Part shown: piece by piece, positions 25,383 to 33,699 of the stretch
Layout of the letters: the number at the start of each line of letters is the position of its first letter
Numbering within the stretch: position 1 is the first letter of the stretch
NCBI GenBank assembly: GCA_021820845.1
Contig: JAKADC010000001.1
Span: forward strand, 372,001 to 436,000
From: Pseudomonadota bacterium
GTDB taxonomy: Bacteria; Pseudomonadota; Gammaproteobacteria; Burkholderiales; Thiobacillaceae
DNA length: 64,000 nt
Reading direction: 5' to 3'
Program-made: the position numbers and the translations under genes
The notes under the pieces: generated by a model
Seen by the model: only the letters and a program-made list of their open reading frames with translations
The model's database searches: none
Told to the model about the DNA's origin: nothing

Positions 25383-26117
25383 ATGTTGCAATCCAGATTC
25401 ATCCAAAACAAAAATGTCTTGCCCAGCCTTGCCGGAGGCGCCCTGCTGGCCCTGTCGGCGAACGCGCATGCGGTGCTGGGGGTGCTACCCGACACGATCC
25501 TGACTTTCGATTTCAATGGTCAATTCGCGCTCTATGACTCGACCGGCGCGGCCGTCCCCAACGACACCCCGGCCGTGAGCGGAACCATCCTGCTCGACGC
25601 CTACACGCTGGGAGGGACGGCGGCGATGGGCGGGGATTTCTGGACCTTGCCGTGGACCGCCAACGGCGACTTGTCGGCCTACATCGGAACGCCCATCGAC
25701 GACCCGTGCGGCGGCGCGCCGATGTGCGCCCACTCGAATATCGACTTTTCATGGAACGGCAACGTGATGCCGGTGCAGGCGGCCTTCGGCATGACGCCCC
25801 TTTTCCCCACGTTCACCGATTTGGCGAGCCTCGATCTCGGGGTCCAATTCAGTGTGGAGTCTCTCGACACCGAGCCGGACGGCATCAAGGGCACGGCAAT
25901 GACGACCGGGCCGTTCGCGGGCTTTACACCCTATTTCACGGGCACCGCGACGCTGGTCGGAATCAACCTGCTCGGCTCGCCCATTGCCAATCGAGATATC
26001 TTCGTCAGCCCGGTGCCCGAGCCGTCCGAAGCCGCCCTGATGCTCGTGGGGATGGGCCTCGTGGCGGGCATGGCACGCCGTGCTCGCGCGAAACGCGCCC
26101 GAACGGGCGCCGGTTGA
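25383..26117 (+). CDS. PEP-CTERM sorting-domain protein
   Basis: The 244-residue precursor has a signal peptide (about 1-30, ending ANAHA) and a beta-rich secreted domain with one cysteine pair (DDPCGGAPMCAHS). The C-terminal sorting signal has VPEP at 211-214, a hydrophobic stretch (LMLVGMGLVAGMA) and the basic tail RRARAKRAR. The ATG at 25383 follows AGAGGAG; an in-frame ATG 39 bases upstream was rejected for lack of a site. It is a probable substrate of XrtB. No known function for the secreted domain. An intrinsic terminator follows. Confidence 0.88.
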   Translation: MLQSRFIQNKNVLPSLAGGALLALSANAHAVLGVLPDTILTFDFNGQFALYDSTGAAVPNDTPAVSGTILLDAYTLGGTAAMGGDFWTLPWTANGDLSAYIGTPIDDPCGGAPMCAHSNIDFSWNGNVMPVQAAFGMTPLFPTFTDLASLDLGVQFSVESLDTEPDGIKGTAMTTGPFAGFTPYFTGTATLVGINLLGSPIANRDIFVSPVPEPSEAALMLVGMGLVAGMARRARAKRARTGAG

Positions 26118-26135
26118 GACCGTCGGCGCCTCGCG

Positions 26136-26165
26136 AAAAAGCCCCGGTACGACGGGGCTTTTTTA
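26136..26165 (+). terminator. Intrinsic terminator after PEP-CTERM gene
   Basis: AAAAAGCCCCG and CGGGGCTTTTTT pair around GTACGA, with the T run continuing. It lies about 20 bases after the stop. Confidence 0.9.
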
Positions 26166-26274
26166 TGCCGAGTGGCCCGCACTCAGGCGATGCGAGCGCA
26201 CCGTTCCGGCCGCGACTGCAGGGGGCTTTATGAATATATTTAAAAAACTGATTGCGGCGCCCGTGTCGATAAAT

Positions 26275-26281
26275 TTTACAC
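26275..26281 (+). promoter_or_regulatory. Distal TTTACAC box
   Basis: TTTACAC within AATTTTACACATGCC is 111 bases upstream of the proximal box, close to a whole number of helical turns, and 214 bases before the promoter GG. It could be a second activator site. Confidence 0.45.
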
Positions 26282-26385
26282 ATGCCTGGTCGAGCACACT
26301 TCCTTGATTCGAATGCATTAAATTCGTTTTGGGCGAAGCTTTTCCGCTTCAGCCGGGATTTGGCCTGCTGAGGCTGTCGGTTTTT

Positions 26386-26392
26386 TTTACAC
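26386..26392 (+). promoter_or_regulatory. Proximal TTTACAC box
   Basis: TTTACAC at the end of an eight-T run lies 103 bases before the GG of the sigma-54 promoter at 26489, matching the spacing at the other PEP-CTERM genes. Confidence 0.6.
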
Positions 26393-26487
26393 ATATGGTC
26401 CAAACCTACTGCGCGATTCGCGGCGGGCGCTCCGATTCAACCCATAACGCTTTGACGCTAAACGGAAAAACATTGAATTTCGGCACC

Positions 26488-26504
26488 TGGAACGGGGGTT
26501 GCTT
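26488..26504 (+). promoter_or_regulatory. Sigma-54 promoter of the PEP-CTERM gene at 26616
   Basis: TGGAACGGGGGTTGCTT is a near-consensus -24/-12 element, with GG at 26489-26490 and GC at 26501-26502. It is the best match of the three in the TTGCTT part. Confidence 0.7.
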
Positions 26505-26615
26505 AACTAGGCCAGCCGCGTGGAATCCATTCGATAGATCGTTTTGCAACCTCGTGGCAGGAGGAATGTAGTTGCAAGTTGTTTGATACCCAACCTACAT
26601 GAGGAGATTTACAAG

Positions 26616-27239
26616 ATGAAACTCACAATGACCAAGATCGCTGCCGCCACCGCTCTGGCCATGGCTTCGACTGCCGCAATGGCCGTCCCTGTTGCGGCGA
26701 CCAGCATGCATGCCCTGACCGGTTCGTTCGACCTCGGCGGCAGCCCCGGTACTCCCGGTACCTGGAACTTCTCGGGCGCGGCTACGGAGCTGATCGGCGC
26801 CCAGAACACGGCCTTCGGTTCGTCGTTCACGTTCTTCGGCAACCCCGTCAACACGTTCGTTGGCGACGGCACGTTCGCGCCGTACGGCGGCACCGCCGTG
26901 TCGGGCGGCAGCCCCATCTCGGCTTCGGTCGACGCGGCCGCCGGCACGATCACGGTTGATCTGTCGAGCTTTACCGCCTACTGGAACGGCACCAACTTCA
27001 ACCAGGGCACGCCGTCCGCCACCGGCACCTACAACGCAGGCAACGGCACCTTCGACATCGCGTGGTCTTCCACGGTCGTGGGCGGCCCGTTCGACGGCCA
27101 GACCGGCCACTGGAGCCTGCAGGGCAACGTGGTCGCCGGAAGCGTCGCGGCGGTGCCCGAGGCGTCCACCTACGGCATGATGCTCGCCGGCCTCGGCCTG
27201 GTTGGCTTCGCGGTGCGTCGCCGCAAACTGACTGCCTGA
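26616..27239 (+). CDS. PEP-CTERM sorting-domain protein (VPEAS variant)
   Basis: The 207-residue precursor has a signal peptide (about 1-23) and a glycine-, threonine- and serine-rich beta domain without cysteine. The sorting signal is VPEAS at 180-184, the helix MMLAGLGLVGFAV and final RRRKLTA. The middle A in place of P in PEP is a common variant. The ATG at 26616 follows GAGGAG. It is expected to be processed by XrtB and exposed at the surface or in the matrix. A strong terminator follows. Confidence 0.88.
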   Translation: MKLTMTKIAAATALAMASTAAMAVPVAATSMHALTGSFDLGGSPGTPGTWNFSGAATELIGAQNTAFGSSFTFFGNPVNTFVGDGTFAPYGGTAVSGGSPISASVDAAAGTITVDLSSFTAYWNGTNFNQGTPSATGTYNAGNGTFDIAWSSTVVGGPFDGQTGHWSLQGNVVAGSVAAVPEASTYGMMLAGLGLVGFAVRRRKLTA

Positions 27240-27275
27240 TTCGTCTCGTCAGACACTCAGTCATCGTGACGTAAG

Positions 27276-27310
27276 GACTACGGCGGGCGAACCCCGCCGT
27301 AGTCTTGTTG
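27276..27310 (+). terminator. Intrinsic terminator after PEP-CTERM gene
   Basis: GACTACGGCGGG pairs with CCCGCCGTAGTC around a five-base loop, followed by TTGTTG. The T tract is imperfect but the 12-pair stem is strong. Confidence 0.75.
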
Positions 27311-27407
27311 CGTTCTAAAGCGTCCCTGGTTTGTCGGGTGCGCCGTCGCCGGTTCCGTAGAAGGCAAAGGCACGCGCGCTCAATTTCAATAAGAGTCTGG
27401 AGGAGAC

Positions 27408-29327
27408 ATGCGTTTCACACTCAAACACGCGGCGCTGGCCGCGGCTTGCGCATCGGCGTTTCCCGCCTACGCGACCAATGGTTATTTCCTGCCGGGTTTC
27501 GGCATCCGTTCCGAAGGCATGGGCGGCGTCGGCATCGCCTACGGGCGCGACTCGCTCTCCACCGCCGCCAACCCGGCCAACGCCGTCAATACTGGCATGC
27601 GCGGCGATCTCGGGTTCGCCGTATTCAACCCCGAGCGCTCGGCCGCCACCGGCACCGGCGCGGGTGGAGGAAGCTTCTACGGTTTCGATGGCAAGGTCGA
27701 AAGCGATGCCAAATATTTCCTGATGCCGGAAATGGGTTTCAGCATGCCTCTGGACGAGAAGCTGCATGTCGCCCTGGCGGTGGTCGGAAACGGCGGCATG
27801 AATACGACCTACCGTGAAAATTTCTTCATGTCTCGATTCAGTTCCAAGCCGCGCGACAACACGGTCGGCGTGGACATGATGCAGTTGCTGGTCCCCGTGA
27901 CCGCTGCCTACAAAGTCAATGAGAACCACGCCTTCGGTGCCTCGCTGGTGTTGGCGGAGACCCGCTTTCGGGCTTATGGGCTCGATACGTTCAAGGCCTT
28001 CAATATCAGCAGCGACAACGATCATTTGACCGGGGTAGGGTACGACTTCAGCTACGGCGCCGGCGTCAAGGTCGGCTGGCAGGGAAATTTCCTCGACAAG
28101 CGATTGACGCTCGGTGCCACCTATGCGTCCAGAACGTGGATGAGCAAGCTCGACAAGTATCGCGGGCTGTTCGCCGAGCAGGGCGATTTCGACATCCCCG
28201 AGAATTACGGCGTCGGCATCGCGGTCAGGCCGGTCAGGAATCTCGTGATCGCCGCCGACGTGGTGCGCATCAACTATAACGACGTGGCCTCGGTAGGGGA
28301 CCGCGGGCCGGGCGCCGCGACGGATCCGGGCGGCGGCATTCCCGCTTATGCCGATCCCAGCACCAAACTCGGCCTGGACAACGGCATGGGCTTCGGCTGG
28401 CGGAACCAGACCGTCTACAAGCTTGGCGTCCAGTATGGCGTGAACAACCGCCTGCAGGTGCGCGCCGGCTACAACTACGGCAGGAGTCCCATCCCCAACG
28501 ACCAGTTGACCTTCAATACCCTGGCGCCCGCGACGGTCGAGCGGCACTACACCCTGGGCTTCACCTACAAGGCCAATGACAATCTCGAGGTTACCGGCAC
28601 CTATCTTTACGCCGCCTCGCACAACCAGTCCGCCTGCGGTCAGAACATCGTCAATTGCGTGCAGATCGGCATGCACCAGAACATGTTCGGCCTGACGTTG
28701 GGATGGGTGCTCGATCCCGGCGCCGGCGAGATGGAAGAATATGGCGACGGCGACTGGGCCGGCCTCAACTTCGACGGCTGGTATGCCGGCCTGGGTGTGG
28801 GACAGTCCCATTACCGCGACGTCGCATCGAGCATCGACTCGGAGGCGGCCGCGGCGGGCGGAAGCGCCTCGACGTCGGTCAGTCCCCTCAGCGAAGGCTG
28901 GAAGGTCTATGGGGGCTACCAGTTCAACAAGTATCTGGCCATGGAAGGCGGCTACACCAATCTGAACGACGCCCACGCGAATACCACCATCACTGCGCCT
29001 TCTGCGGGTTCGCTTCGCACCAATGTCGCAACCGATGCGTGGTCGCTGGCGCTCGTGGGAACCTTGCCGATCACCGAGAAGTTTTCGCTGATGGGCAAGG
29101 CGGGGGCGGCTTACGTCCTCCCGGAGGTGACGACCCATGCGACCGGGTCGGCGTCGGGCGCGACTGCCGCGGCGGCGATCGGGCATGACAGCTATCGCCC
29201 CGTCTACGGCGTGGGCGCAAGCTATGCGCTGCTGGACAACCTGAATCTGCGGGCGGAGTACGAACGCTTCGATCTGAAGCACGTCAACATCGACCTCCTT
29301 ACCGCTGGGGTGGCCATGAAGTTCTGA
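27408..29327 (+). CDS. Outer-membrane protein: FadL/OmpP1-like barrel fused to OmpA-like barrel
   Basis: The 639-residue protein begins with a signal peptide (1 to about 22) and then a FadL/TodX-type transporter part: ATNGYFLPGFGIRSEGMGGVGIAYGRDSLSTAANPA is the classic NGY hatch and the motif after it, followed by alternating beta strands to about residue 435. From about residue 450 a second domain begins, NFDGWYAGLGVG, with WKVYGGYQFNKYLAMEGGY and final NLRAEYERFDLKHV. This looks like an eight-strand OmpA-type barrel ending in a terminal phenylalanine. FadL homologues are normally about 430 residues, so the second barrel is an addition. The substrate is unknown. Confidence 0.8.
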   Translation: MRFTLKHAALAAACASAFPAYATNGYFLPGFGIRSEGMGGVGIAYGRDSLSTAANPANAVNTGMRGDLGFAVFNPERSAATGTGAGGGSFYGFDGKVESDAKYFLMPEMGFSMPLDEKLHVALAVVGNGGMNTTYRENFFMSRFSSKPRDNTVGVDMMQLLVPVTAAYKVNENHAFGASLVLAETRFRAYGLDTFKAFNISSDNDHLTGVGYDFSYGAGVKVGWQGNFLDKRLTLGATYASRTWMSKLDKYRGLFAEQGDFDIPENYGVGIAVRPVRNLVIAADVVRINYNDVASVGDRGPGAATDPGGGIPAYADPSTKLGLDNGMGFGWRNQTVYKLGVQYGVNNRLQVRAGYNYGRSPIPNDQLTFNTLAPATVERHYTLGFTYKANDNLEVTGTYLYAASHNQSACGQNIVNCVQIGMHQNMFGLTLGWVLDPGAGEMEEYGDGDWAGLNFDGWYAGLGVGQSHYRDVASSIDSEAAAAGGSASTSVSPLSEGWKVYGGYQFNKYLAMEGGYTNLNDAHANTTITAPSAGSLRTNVATDAWSLALVGTLPITEKFSLMGKAGAAYVLPEVTTHATGSASGATAAAAIGHDSYRPVYGVGASYALLDNLNLRAEYERFDLKHVNIDLLTAGVAMKF

Positions 29328-29334
29328 CGTCGTG

Positions 29335-29393
29335 TGCCGGGCCGGCGTCGCGGAACGCGCGAAGCGTTTCCGCCTCGTTCCCTCGGCCCGGCA
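29335..29393. repeat. Large nested inverted repeat after the double-barrel gene
   Basis: TGCCGGGCCG (29335-29344) pairs with CGGCCCGGCA (29384-29393). Inside, GCGGAACGC and GCGTTTCCGC form a second stem (29350-29373). No T run follows directly. It may act as a terminator or RNA-stabilising structure for the gene ending at 29327. Confidence 0.5.
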
Positions 29394-29786
29394 CTTCGTC
29401 GTCGAGCTTTTTTGCCCGTGCTGGGCGCGGAAAGGTCCGCTGCCACGACCGTCGTTTTTCGGGCGCTGCAGCGTCAGGATGGCGTTTCCATGCGGGATTC
29501 GGGCCGCTGGAACCCAGTTTGTAAGACTATTCCTATTTGGACCATTCGCGGACTCAACCGAGGATCGAGCTTATACAATGGGTCGCGTCATGAAAGACGA
29601 AGGTATGAAGGATGAGTGGAAAAATGCATCGGCTTTCTGAATTCCTCGGGATGCGTGCTGCATAGGTCTGGCTTGGTACGACATTCAGGTTTTTTTTGCG
29701 CTTTTCGCTCGGCGCGCCTGATTGAGATAGCATCCGTACCGCCGTACCGCATTAATCCAATCATCCGGATAAAGAGGAAAACAGGC
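29394..29786. other. Leader region of the epsD operon
   Basis: No supported gene. Short frames here lack ribosome binding sites and protein character. The stretch is AT-richer towards its end and is the likely promoter/leader region for epsD. I see no TTTACAC box and no clear sigma-54 element. Confidence 0.45.
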
Positions 29787-30782
29787 ATGCAAGAACTCAA
29801 GAAGCTGTATCTGCCGCTGCTGGTTGTTGTTCTGATGGCCGGCTGTGGCGACAAAAAGGACGGGGCGACCGCGGAGAACAAGCCCACCCAGGTGGCAGCG
29901 AAGGTCAACGGAACCGAGTTGACTGTCTCTCAGGTGAACTACGCGCTGCAGCGCATTCCCAATCTCGACAAGGACCAGTCCAAAGCGGCATCGCTGCAGG
30001 TGGTGCGCAATCTGGTCGATCAGGAAGTGCTCGCGCAGAAGGCGCAGTCCGAAAAGCTCGACCGCGATCCGACGGTGGTGCAGGCGCTCGACGCTGCGCG
30101 TCGCCAGATCATGGCTGAGGCGTACATGAGCCGCAAGCTCGGCACGCCCTCGGAGCCGACCGACGCGGAGATAACGGACTACTTCAACAAGCATCCCGAG
30201 CTGTTTTCCAAACGCAAGATCTATCGCCTGCAGGAAATCTCGATCAAGGCGCCCGCGGAAAAACAGGAGGCGATCCGCAAGCAGCTGGATGCGTCCAAAA
30301 CGCTCGACGACTTCGCCGCATGGCTGAAGAGTGAAAAATATCCGATCCAGGCATCGCAGGGCGTGAAGCCCGCCGAACAACTGCCGCAGGCACTCCTGCC
30401 CAAGTTGGCCCAGATGCCGGATGGCCAGGCGATGGTCGTGAACATTCCCGATGGCATGCTCGTGATCGTGCTCGCCGACTCCCAGTTGCAGCCGGTGACG
30501 CTCGAGCAGGCGAGGCCCGCCATTGCGCGCGTATTGCAGAACGAAGCGCGCCAGCAGGCGGCCAAGGCCGAGCTGGATAACCTGAAGAGCGCGGCCAAGA
30601 TCGAATACGTGGGCGAATTCGCCGATGCCGGCAAGACGCCGGCCGCGCCAGCGGCCGGGTCCGCTCCGGCTCCCGCTGCAGCGGCGCCGAATACGGGGCC
30701 CGCCGCCGCTCCCACTCCCGCCGCGGACTCATCCGCAGCCGACGCCGACGCGATGAGCCGCGGCATTTCCGGTCTCAAGTAA
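29787..30782 (+). CDS. epsD: EpsD family peptidyl-prolyl isomerase-like lipoprotein
   Basis: The 331-residue protein has a lipoprotein signal ending LMAGC (Cys20). A SurA-like N-terminal helical region follows (VNGTELTVSQVNYALQ, VRNLVDQEVLAQKAQSEKLDRDP), then a parvulin-like region around 135-260 and an alanine/proline-rich tail from about 285. EpsD proteins occur only in exosortase-linked eps loci and probably help fold or assemble envelope components of the export machine. The ATG at 29787 follows AGAGGAAAA. The CAAX-type gene follows after 37 bases. Confidence 0.88.
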   Translation: MQELKKLYLPLLVVVLMAGCGDKKDGATAENKPTQVAAKVNGTELTVSQVNYALQRIPNLDKDQSKAASLQVVRNLVDQEVLAQKAQSEKLDRDPTVVQALDAARRQIMAEAYMSRKLGTPSEPTDAEITDYFNKHPELFSKRKIYRLQEISIKAPAEKQEAIRKQLDASKTLDDFAAWLKSEKYPIQASQGVKPAEQLPQALLPKLAQMPDGQAMVVNIPDGMLVIVLADSQLQPVTLEQARPAIARVLQNEARQQAAKAELDNLKSAAKIEYVGEFADAGKTPAAPAAGSAPAPAAAAPNTGPAAAPTPAADSSAADADAMSRGISGLK

Positions 30783-30819
30783 TCAGGCAGGCACGGCGCC
30801 AAGCCGTGCCGGTTCTCAT

Positions 30820-31479
30820 ATGTCTCCGATATTCGTTCGAAGCCTGCCGTTTGGGCTCTATATCACGGTGCTCGTGCTGGAGGGGCTGTTGCCCGGTTGG
30901 GCCCCGGCTTTCGACCTGCGCTGGCTTTATCCGGTGAAGGCCGGGCTGGTGGCGCTCGCGCTGGCGGTGCTGTGGCGCCACTACACCGAGCTGAGGTCCT
31001 ACGGGCTGCCGCTGAAACATTTGCTGCTTGCACTCGGCGTCGGTGTCGTGGTGCTGCTGCTGTGGGTCAGCCTCGACGCCGCGTGGATGATCATGGGCGA
31101 CGCGGGAAAGGGTTACAACCCCACTGACTCTGCAGGACGCATCGATTGGCTGCTCGTGGCGTTCCGCGTCGCGGGGGCCGCGCTCGTCGTGCCGATCATG
31201 GAGGAGCTCTTCTGGCGCTCGTTCATGCAGCGCTGGGTGCAGCGCGCCGAGTTCCTGGCGCTCGATCCGTCGCGCATCGGCCTGAAGGCATTGCTCGTCG
31301 CCAGCGCCCTGTTCGCCGTCGAGCATTCGCAATGGCTGGCCGGGCTGGTCGCCGGCCTTGCATACGGCTGGCTCTACATCCGCACGCGCAACCTGTGGGC
31401 GCCCGTCATCGCGCATGGTGTGACGAACGGCGCGCTCGGCGCGTACGTCGTGACCACCGGCCGCTGGAGTTTCTGGTGA
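30820..31479 (+). CDS. CAAX-protease-related membrane protein of the exosortase locus
   Basis: This 219-residue integral membrane protein has about six helices and the Abi/CPBP (Rce1-type) motifs: Glu128-Glu129 with Arg133 (MEELFWRSF), then EHSQWLAG with His169, and HGVTNG with His199 and Asn203. These make up the expected glutamate-histidine protease site. It fits the subgroup found in PEP-CTERM eps loci. Its stop overlaps the GTG start of epsL (GTGA), so the two are translationally coupled. The substrate is unknown; a second processing step after XrtB is conceivable. Confidence 0.85.
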   Translation: MSPIFVRSLPFGLYITVLVLEGLLPGWAPAFDLRWLYPVKAGLVALALAVLWRHYTELRSYGLPLKHLLLALGVGVVVLLLWVSLDAAWMIMGDAGKGYNPTDSAGRIDWLLVAFRVAGAALVVPIMEELFWRSFMQRWVQRAEFLALDPSRIGLKALLVASALFAVEHSQWLAGLVAGLAYGWLYIRTRNLWAPVIAHGVTNGALGAYVVTTGRWSFW

Positions 31480-32708
31480 AGTCGGCGCTGCGGTTCGCAG
31501 GCGTGACGCTGGGCGCGTTGTTGGCGCTGCCCGCGCACGCGAGGGAAGGCGACACGTTCAGCCCGTTCGTTTCCTACGGCTGGTTCTACGACAGCAACCT
31601 GTTCCGCCTGGCGGACAGCGAGCAGCCGGGTTTTCCGCGCGACGATCGCTACAGCATATTGAGCGCCGGGTTGAACATGGACTGGAAGCCGGGTCGCCAG
31701 CAGATCATCGCCAACGCGACCAAGACCTGGGTACGCTACGACCGCAATACGATGTTCGATTCGGAGGGCAGGGATTATCTGGGCACCTGGAACTGGCGTC
31801 TTGGCAACCACCTGAGCGGCAATGTGGGCGCCGGCCAGAATCTCAGCCAGAGCGGTTTCGACAACGTCGGCCGAGTCAACAACATGGTGACGCGCGACCG
31901 CCGCTTCGGGCGGGCGAAATGGCAGTTCCATCCGCGCTGGGGCATCGAGGGCGGCGTCGACGAAGCGGACTACTCCAACAGCGCACCGTCGTTGAGCTCC
32001 CAGGATGCGAACCAGCAGGCACGCGACGCCATCCTGAGATACACCACGCCGAAGGGGAGCAAGCTTGGCTTCCAGGTGCGCAGGACCGATGCCGAGTTCC
32101 CCAATCTGCAGTGCCTGAGTCCGTTCTTCGGCATTTGCCTCGAAGTGGCGGACAACAGCTTCAAGCAGACCGAATACAACCTGCTCGGCGACTGGGCCCT
32201 GTCGGGCAAGCTGAAGCTGCACGGCCAGGCCGGCTGGGTCGATCGTCAGTATGAGAACACGATGCGGAACACCTACCCCTACACGCCGGCGCTCAAGCAG
32301 CGCCCGGATTTCAGCGGATTCGCCGGTCGGCTGTCGGCGGACTGGTACGCGACGGCCAAGACGCTGCTGAATGTGACCATGTATCAGGAACTCGGCGGCG
32401 CCGCGGACATCAATGCCAGTTCAGTGCTGAAGCGCGGCGCAGGTATCAACGGCGTCTGGCTGATGCGCGAGAAATGGCGCATGAATGTGGGCGCGACCTA
32501 CCTCAACCGCGATTTCAAGGGCGATCCGGGCACGACGCAGACGCAGCGCAACGACGATACGGTCGCCGCGTCGCTGTCGGTGAGCTACATGCCGATTCAA
32601 ATGATGTCCCTCGACGTCGGCGTCAGCGCCGGACGCCGGGATTCCAACATGCCCGCCGACGATTACAAGTTTCATTCGGTCTTCGCCAACATCAGGGCCG
32701 ATTTCTAG
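31476..32708 (+). CDS. epsL: Exosortase-B-associated outer-membrane beta-barrel EpsL
   Basis: The 410-residue precursor has a signal peptide (1 to about 23, ending PAHA) and then a continuous series of amphipathic strands ending in phenylalanine, as in outer-membrane barrels. It has FSPFVSYGWFYDSNLFRLAD near the start, typical of EpsL. EpsL is thought to pass polymer across the outer membrane. The GTG start at 31476 was chosen because it begins the signal peptide and overlaps the previous stop. It is followed by a 186-base gap before epsE. Confidence 0.88.
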   Translation: MKSALRFAGVTLGALLALPAHAREGDTFSPFVSYGWFYDSNLFRLADSEQPGFPRDDRYSILSAGLNMDWKPGRQQIIANATKTWVRYDRNTMFDSEGRDYLGTWNWRLGNHLSGNVGAGQNLSQSGFDNVGRVNNMVTRDRRFGRAKWQFHPRWGIEGGVDEADYSNSAPSLSSQDANQQARDAILRYTTPKGSKLGFQVRRTDAEFPNLQCLSPFFGICLEVADNSFKQTEYNLLGDWALSGKLKLHGQAGWVDRQYENTMRNTYPYTPALKQRPDFSGFAGRLSADWYATAKTLLNVTMYQELGGAADINASSVLKRGAGINGVWLMREKWRMNVGATYLNRDFKGDPGTTQTQRNDDTVAASLSVSYMPIQMMSLDVGVSAGRRDSNMPADDYKFHSVFANIRADF

Positions 32709-32894
32709 GCGGTTCCGGCCACATCGGCAGTGGGTATGGATTTTGCAAGGGCAGACGGATTCGGGGTATCGGACCGTGAATTGCGAGGGTTTTGTCGTCT
32801 GGCGATCGCCTCGCCACTTCGCGGGGCGTGACCTGGAAGTTCAACTGCCAGAAGAGCGGGTGTCCATCGGGCTCCCCGCCTATCGGAGAAAAAC

Positions 32895-33689
32895 ATGATC
32901 GCATTGTGGCGTAGAGTATTGATGGTGTGCGCGTTGCTGGTGGCTTCGACTGCATGGAGCGCGGACAGTGACTACCTCATGGGAACTGGCGACGTCGTGC
33001 ACATCACCGTGTACGGGCAGCCCGATCTCACCACCGACGCCCGCGTAGGCGAGAACGGGACGATCACCTTCCCGCTCATTGGCGTCGTCAAGATGGCCGG
33101 GATCACGCCGTCGCAGGGCGAGACCGAAATCGCGCAGCGCCTGAGCAAGGGACGTTTCATCGTCAAGCCCTTCGTGACGCTCAACGTGGTGCAATACCGC
33201 AGCCAGCATATTTCGGTGCTGGGCAGGGTCAACCGGCCTGGCGAATATTCGCTGGAGAAAATCAGCCGCGTGACCGACGCGCTGGCCCTCGCCGGCGGCA
33301 TCGTCACCGACGGCGCCGATACGGTGACGCTGGTGCGGACGCGCGACGGCAAGACGACCTATCACCAGATCGACGTGATCGCGCTGTTCCAGCCGGGCGG
33401 CGAAACCCTCAACGAGCGCGTTCAGGATGGCGACATCGTCAACGTCGCGCGCCAGCCCGTGTTCTACATCTACGGCGAGGTGCAGCGTCCGGGCGCTTTC
33501 CGGCTCGAGCAGAACATGACCGTGGTGCAGGCGCTGTCCCTGGGCGGCGGTCTGACCCAGCGCGGCACGCAGCGCGGCATCAAGATTCTGCGCGTCGACG
33601 GCAAGGGCTCGGTGAAGGAAATGGGCGCGCAGCTCGGCGATCCGGTGAAGAAAGACGACGTGATCTACGTCAAGGAAAGCCTTTTCTAA
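32895..33689 (+). CDS. epsE: Polysaccharide export protein EpsE
   Basis: The 264-residue protein is of the Wza/OPX type. It has a signal peptide (1-22, ending TAWSA) with no lipobox and an N-terminal poly-export domain (MGTGDVVHITVYGQPDLTTDARVGENGTITFPLIG). Two SLBB domains follow (ISVLGRVNRPGEYSL, YIYGEVQRPGAFRL). It is shorter than Wza, without the C-terminal membrane helix, as usual for EpsE. It would form the periplasmic channel between EpsF and EpsL. epsF starts ten bases after its stop. Confidence 0.92.
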   Translation: MIALWRRVLMVCALLVASTAWSADSDYLMGTGDVVHITVYGQPDLTTDARVGENGTITFPLIGVVKMAGITPSQGETEIAQRLSKGRFIVKPFVTLNVVQYRSQHISVLGRVNRPGEYSLEKISRVTDALALAGGIVTDGADTVTLVRTRDGKTTYHQIDVIALFQPGGETLNERVQDGDIVNVARQPVFYIYGEVQRPGAFRLEQNMTVVQALSLGGGLTQRGTQRGIKILRVDGKGSVKEMGAQLGDPVKKDDVIYVKESLF

Positions 33690-33699
33690 GAGACCCGCG

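Larger units (their letters stand above)
26166..26615. other. Regulatory gap before the third PEP-CTERM gene
   Basis: No supported gene. This AT-richer stretch contains two TTTACAC boxes and a sigma-54 promoter (listed separately), then a leader of about 100 bases. A 25-codon frame from 26230 has no convincing protein character. Confidence 0.5.

Noticed and set aside
25923-25929. Another TTTACAC copy
   Set aside because: It lies inside the PEP-CTERM coding sequence, in codons for FTP, and I saw no convincing -24/-12 promoter about 100 bases downstream.
26230-26307. 25-codon frame starting MNIFKKLIAAP
   Set aside because: It overlaps a TTTACAC box and the hydrophobic part is too short for a signal peptide or membrane helix.
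27328-27345. GG-N10-GC pattern before the double-barrel gene
   Set aside because: It has neither TGGC/TGGA context with TTGC nor an upstream box.
29590-29640. 16-codon frame before epsD
   Set aside because: Too short, and no recognisable family or translation signal.
32834-32850. GG-N10-GC pattern (TGGAAGTTCAACTGCCA) before epsE
   Set aside because: The bare pattern is common in GC-rich DNA, the -12 part is poor and no TTTACAC box stands about 100 bases upstream.
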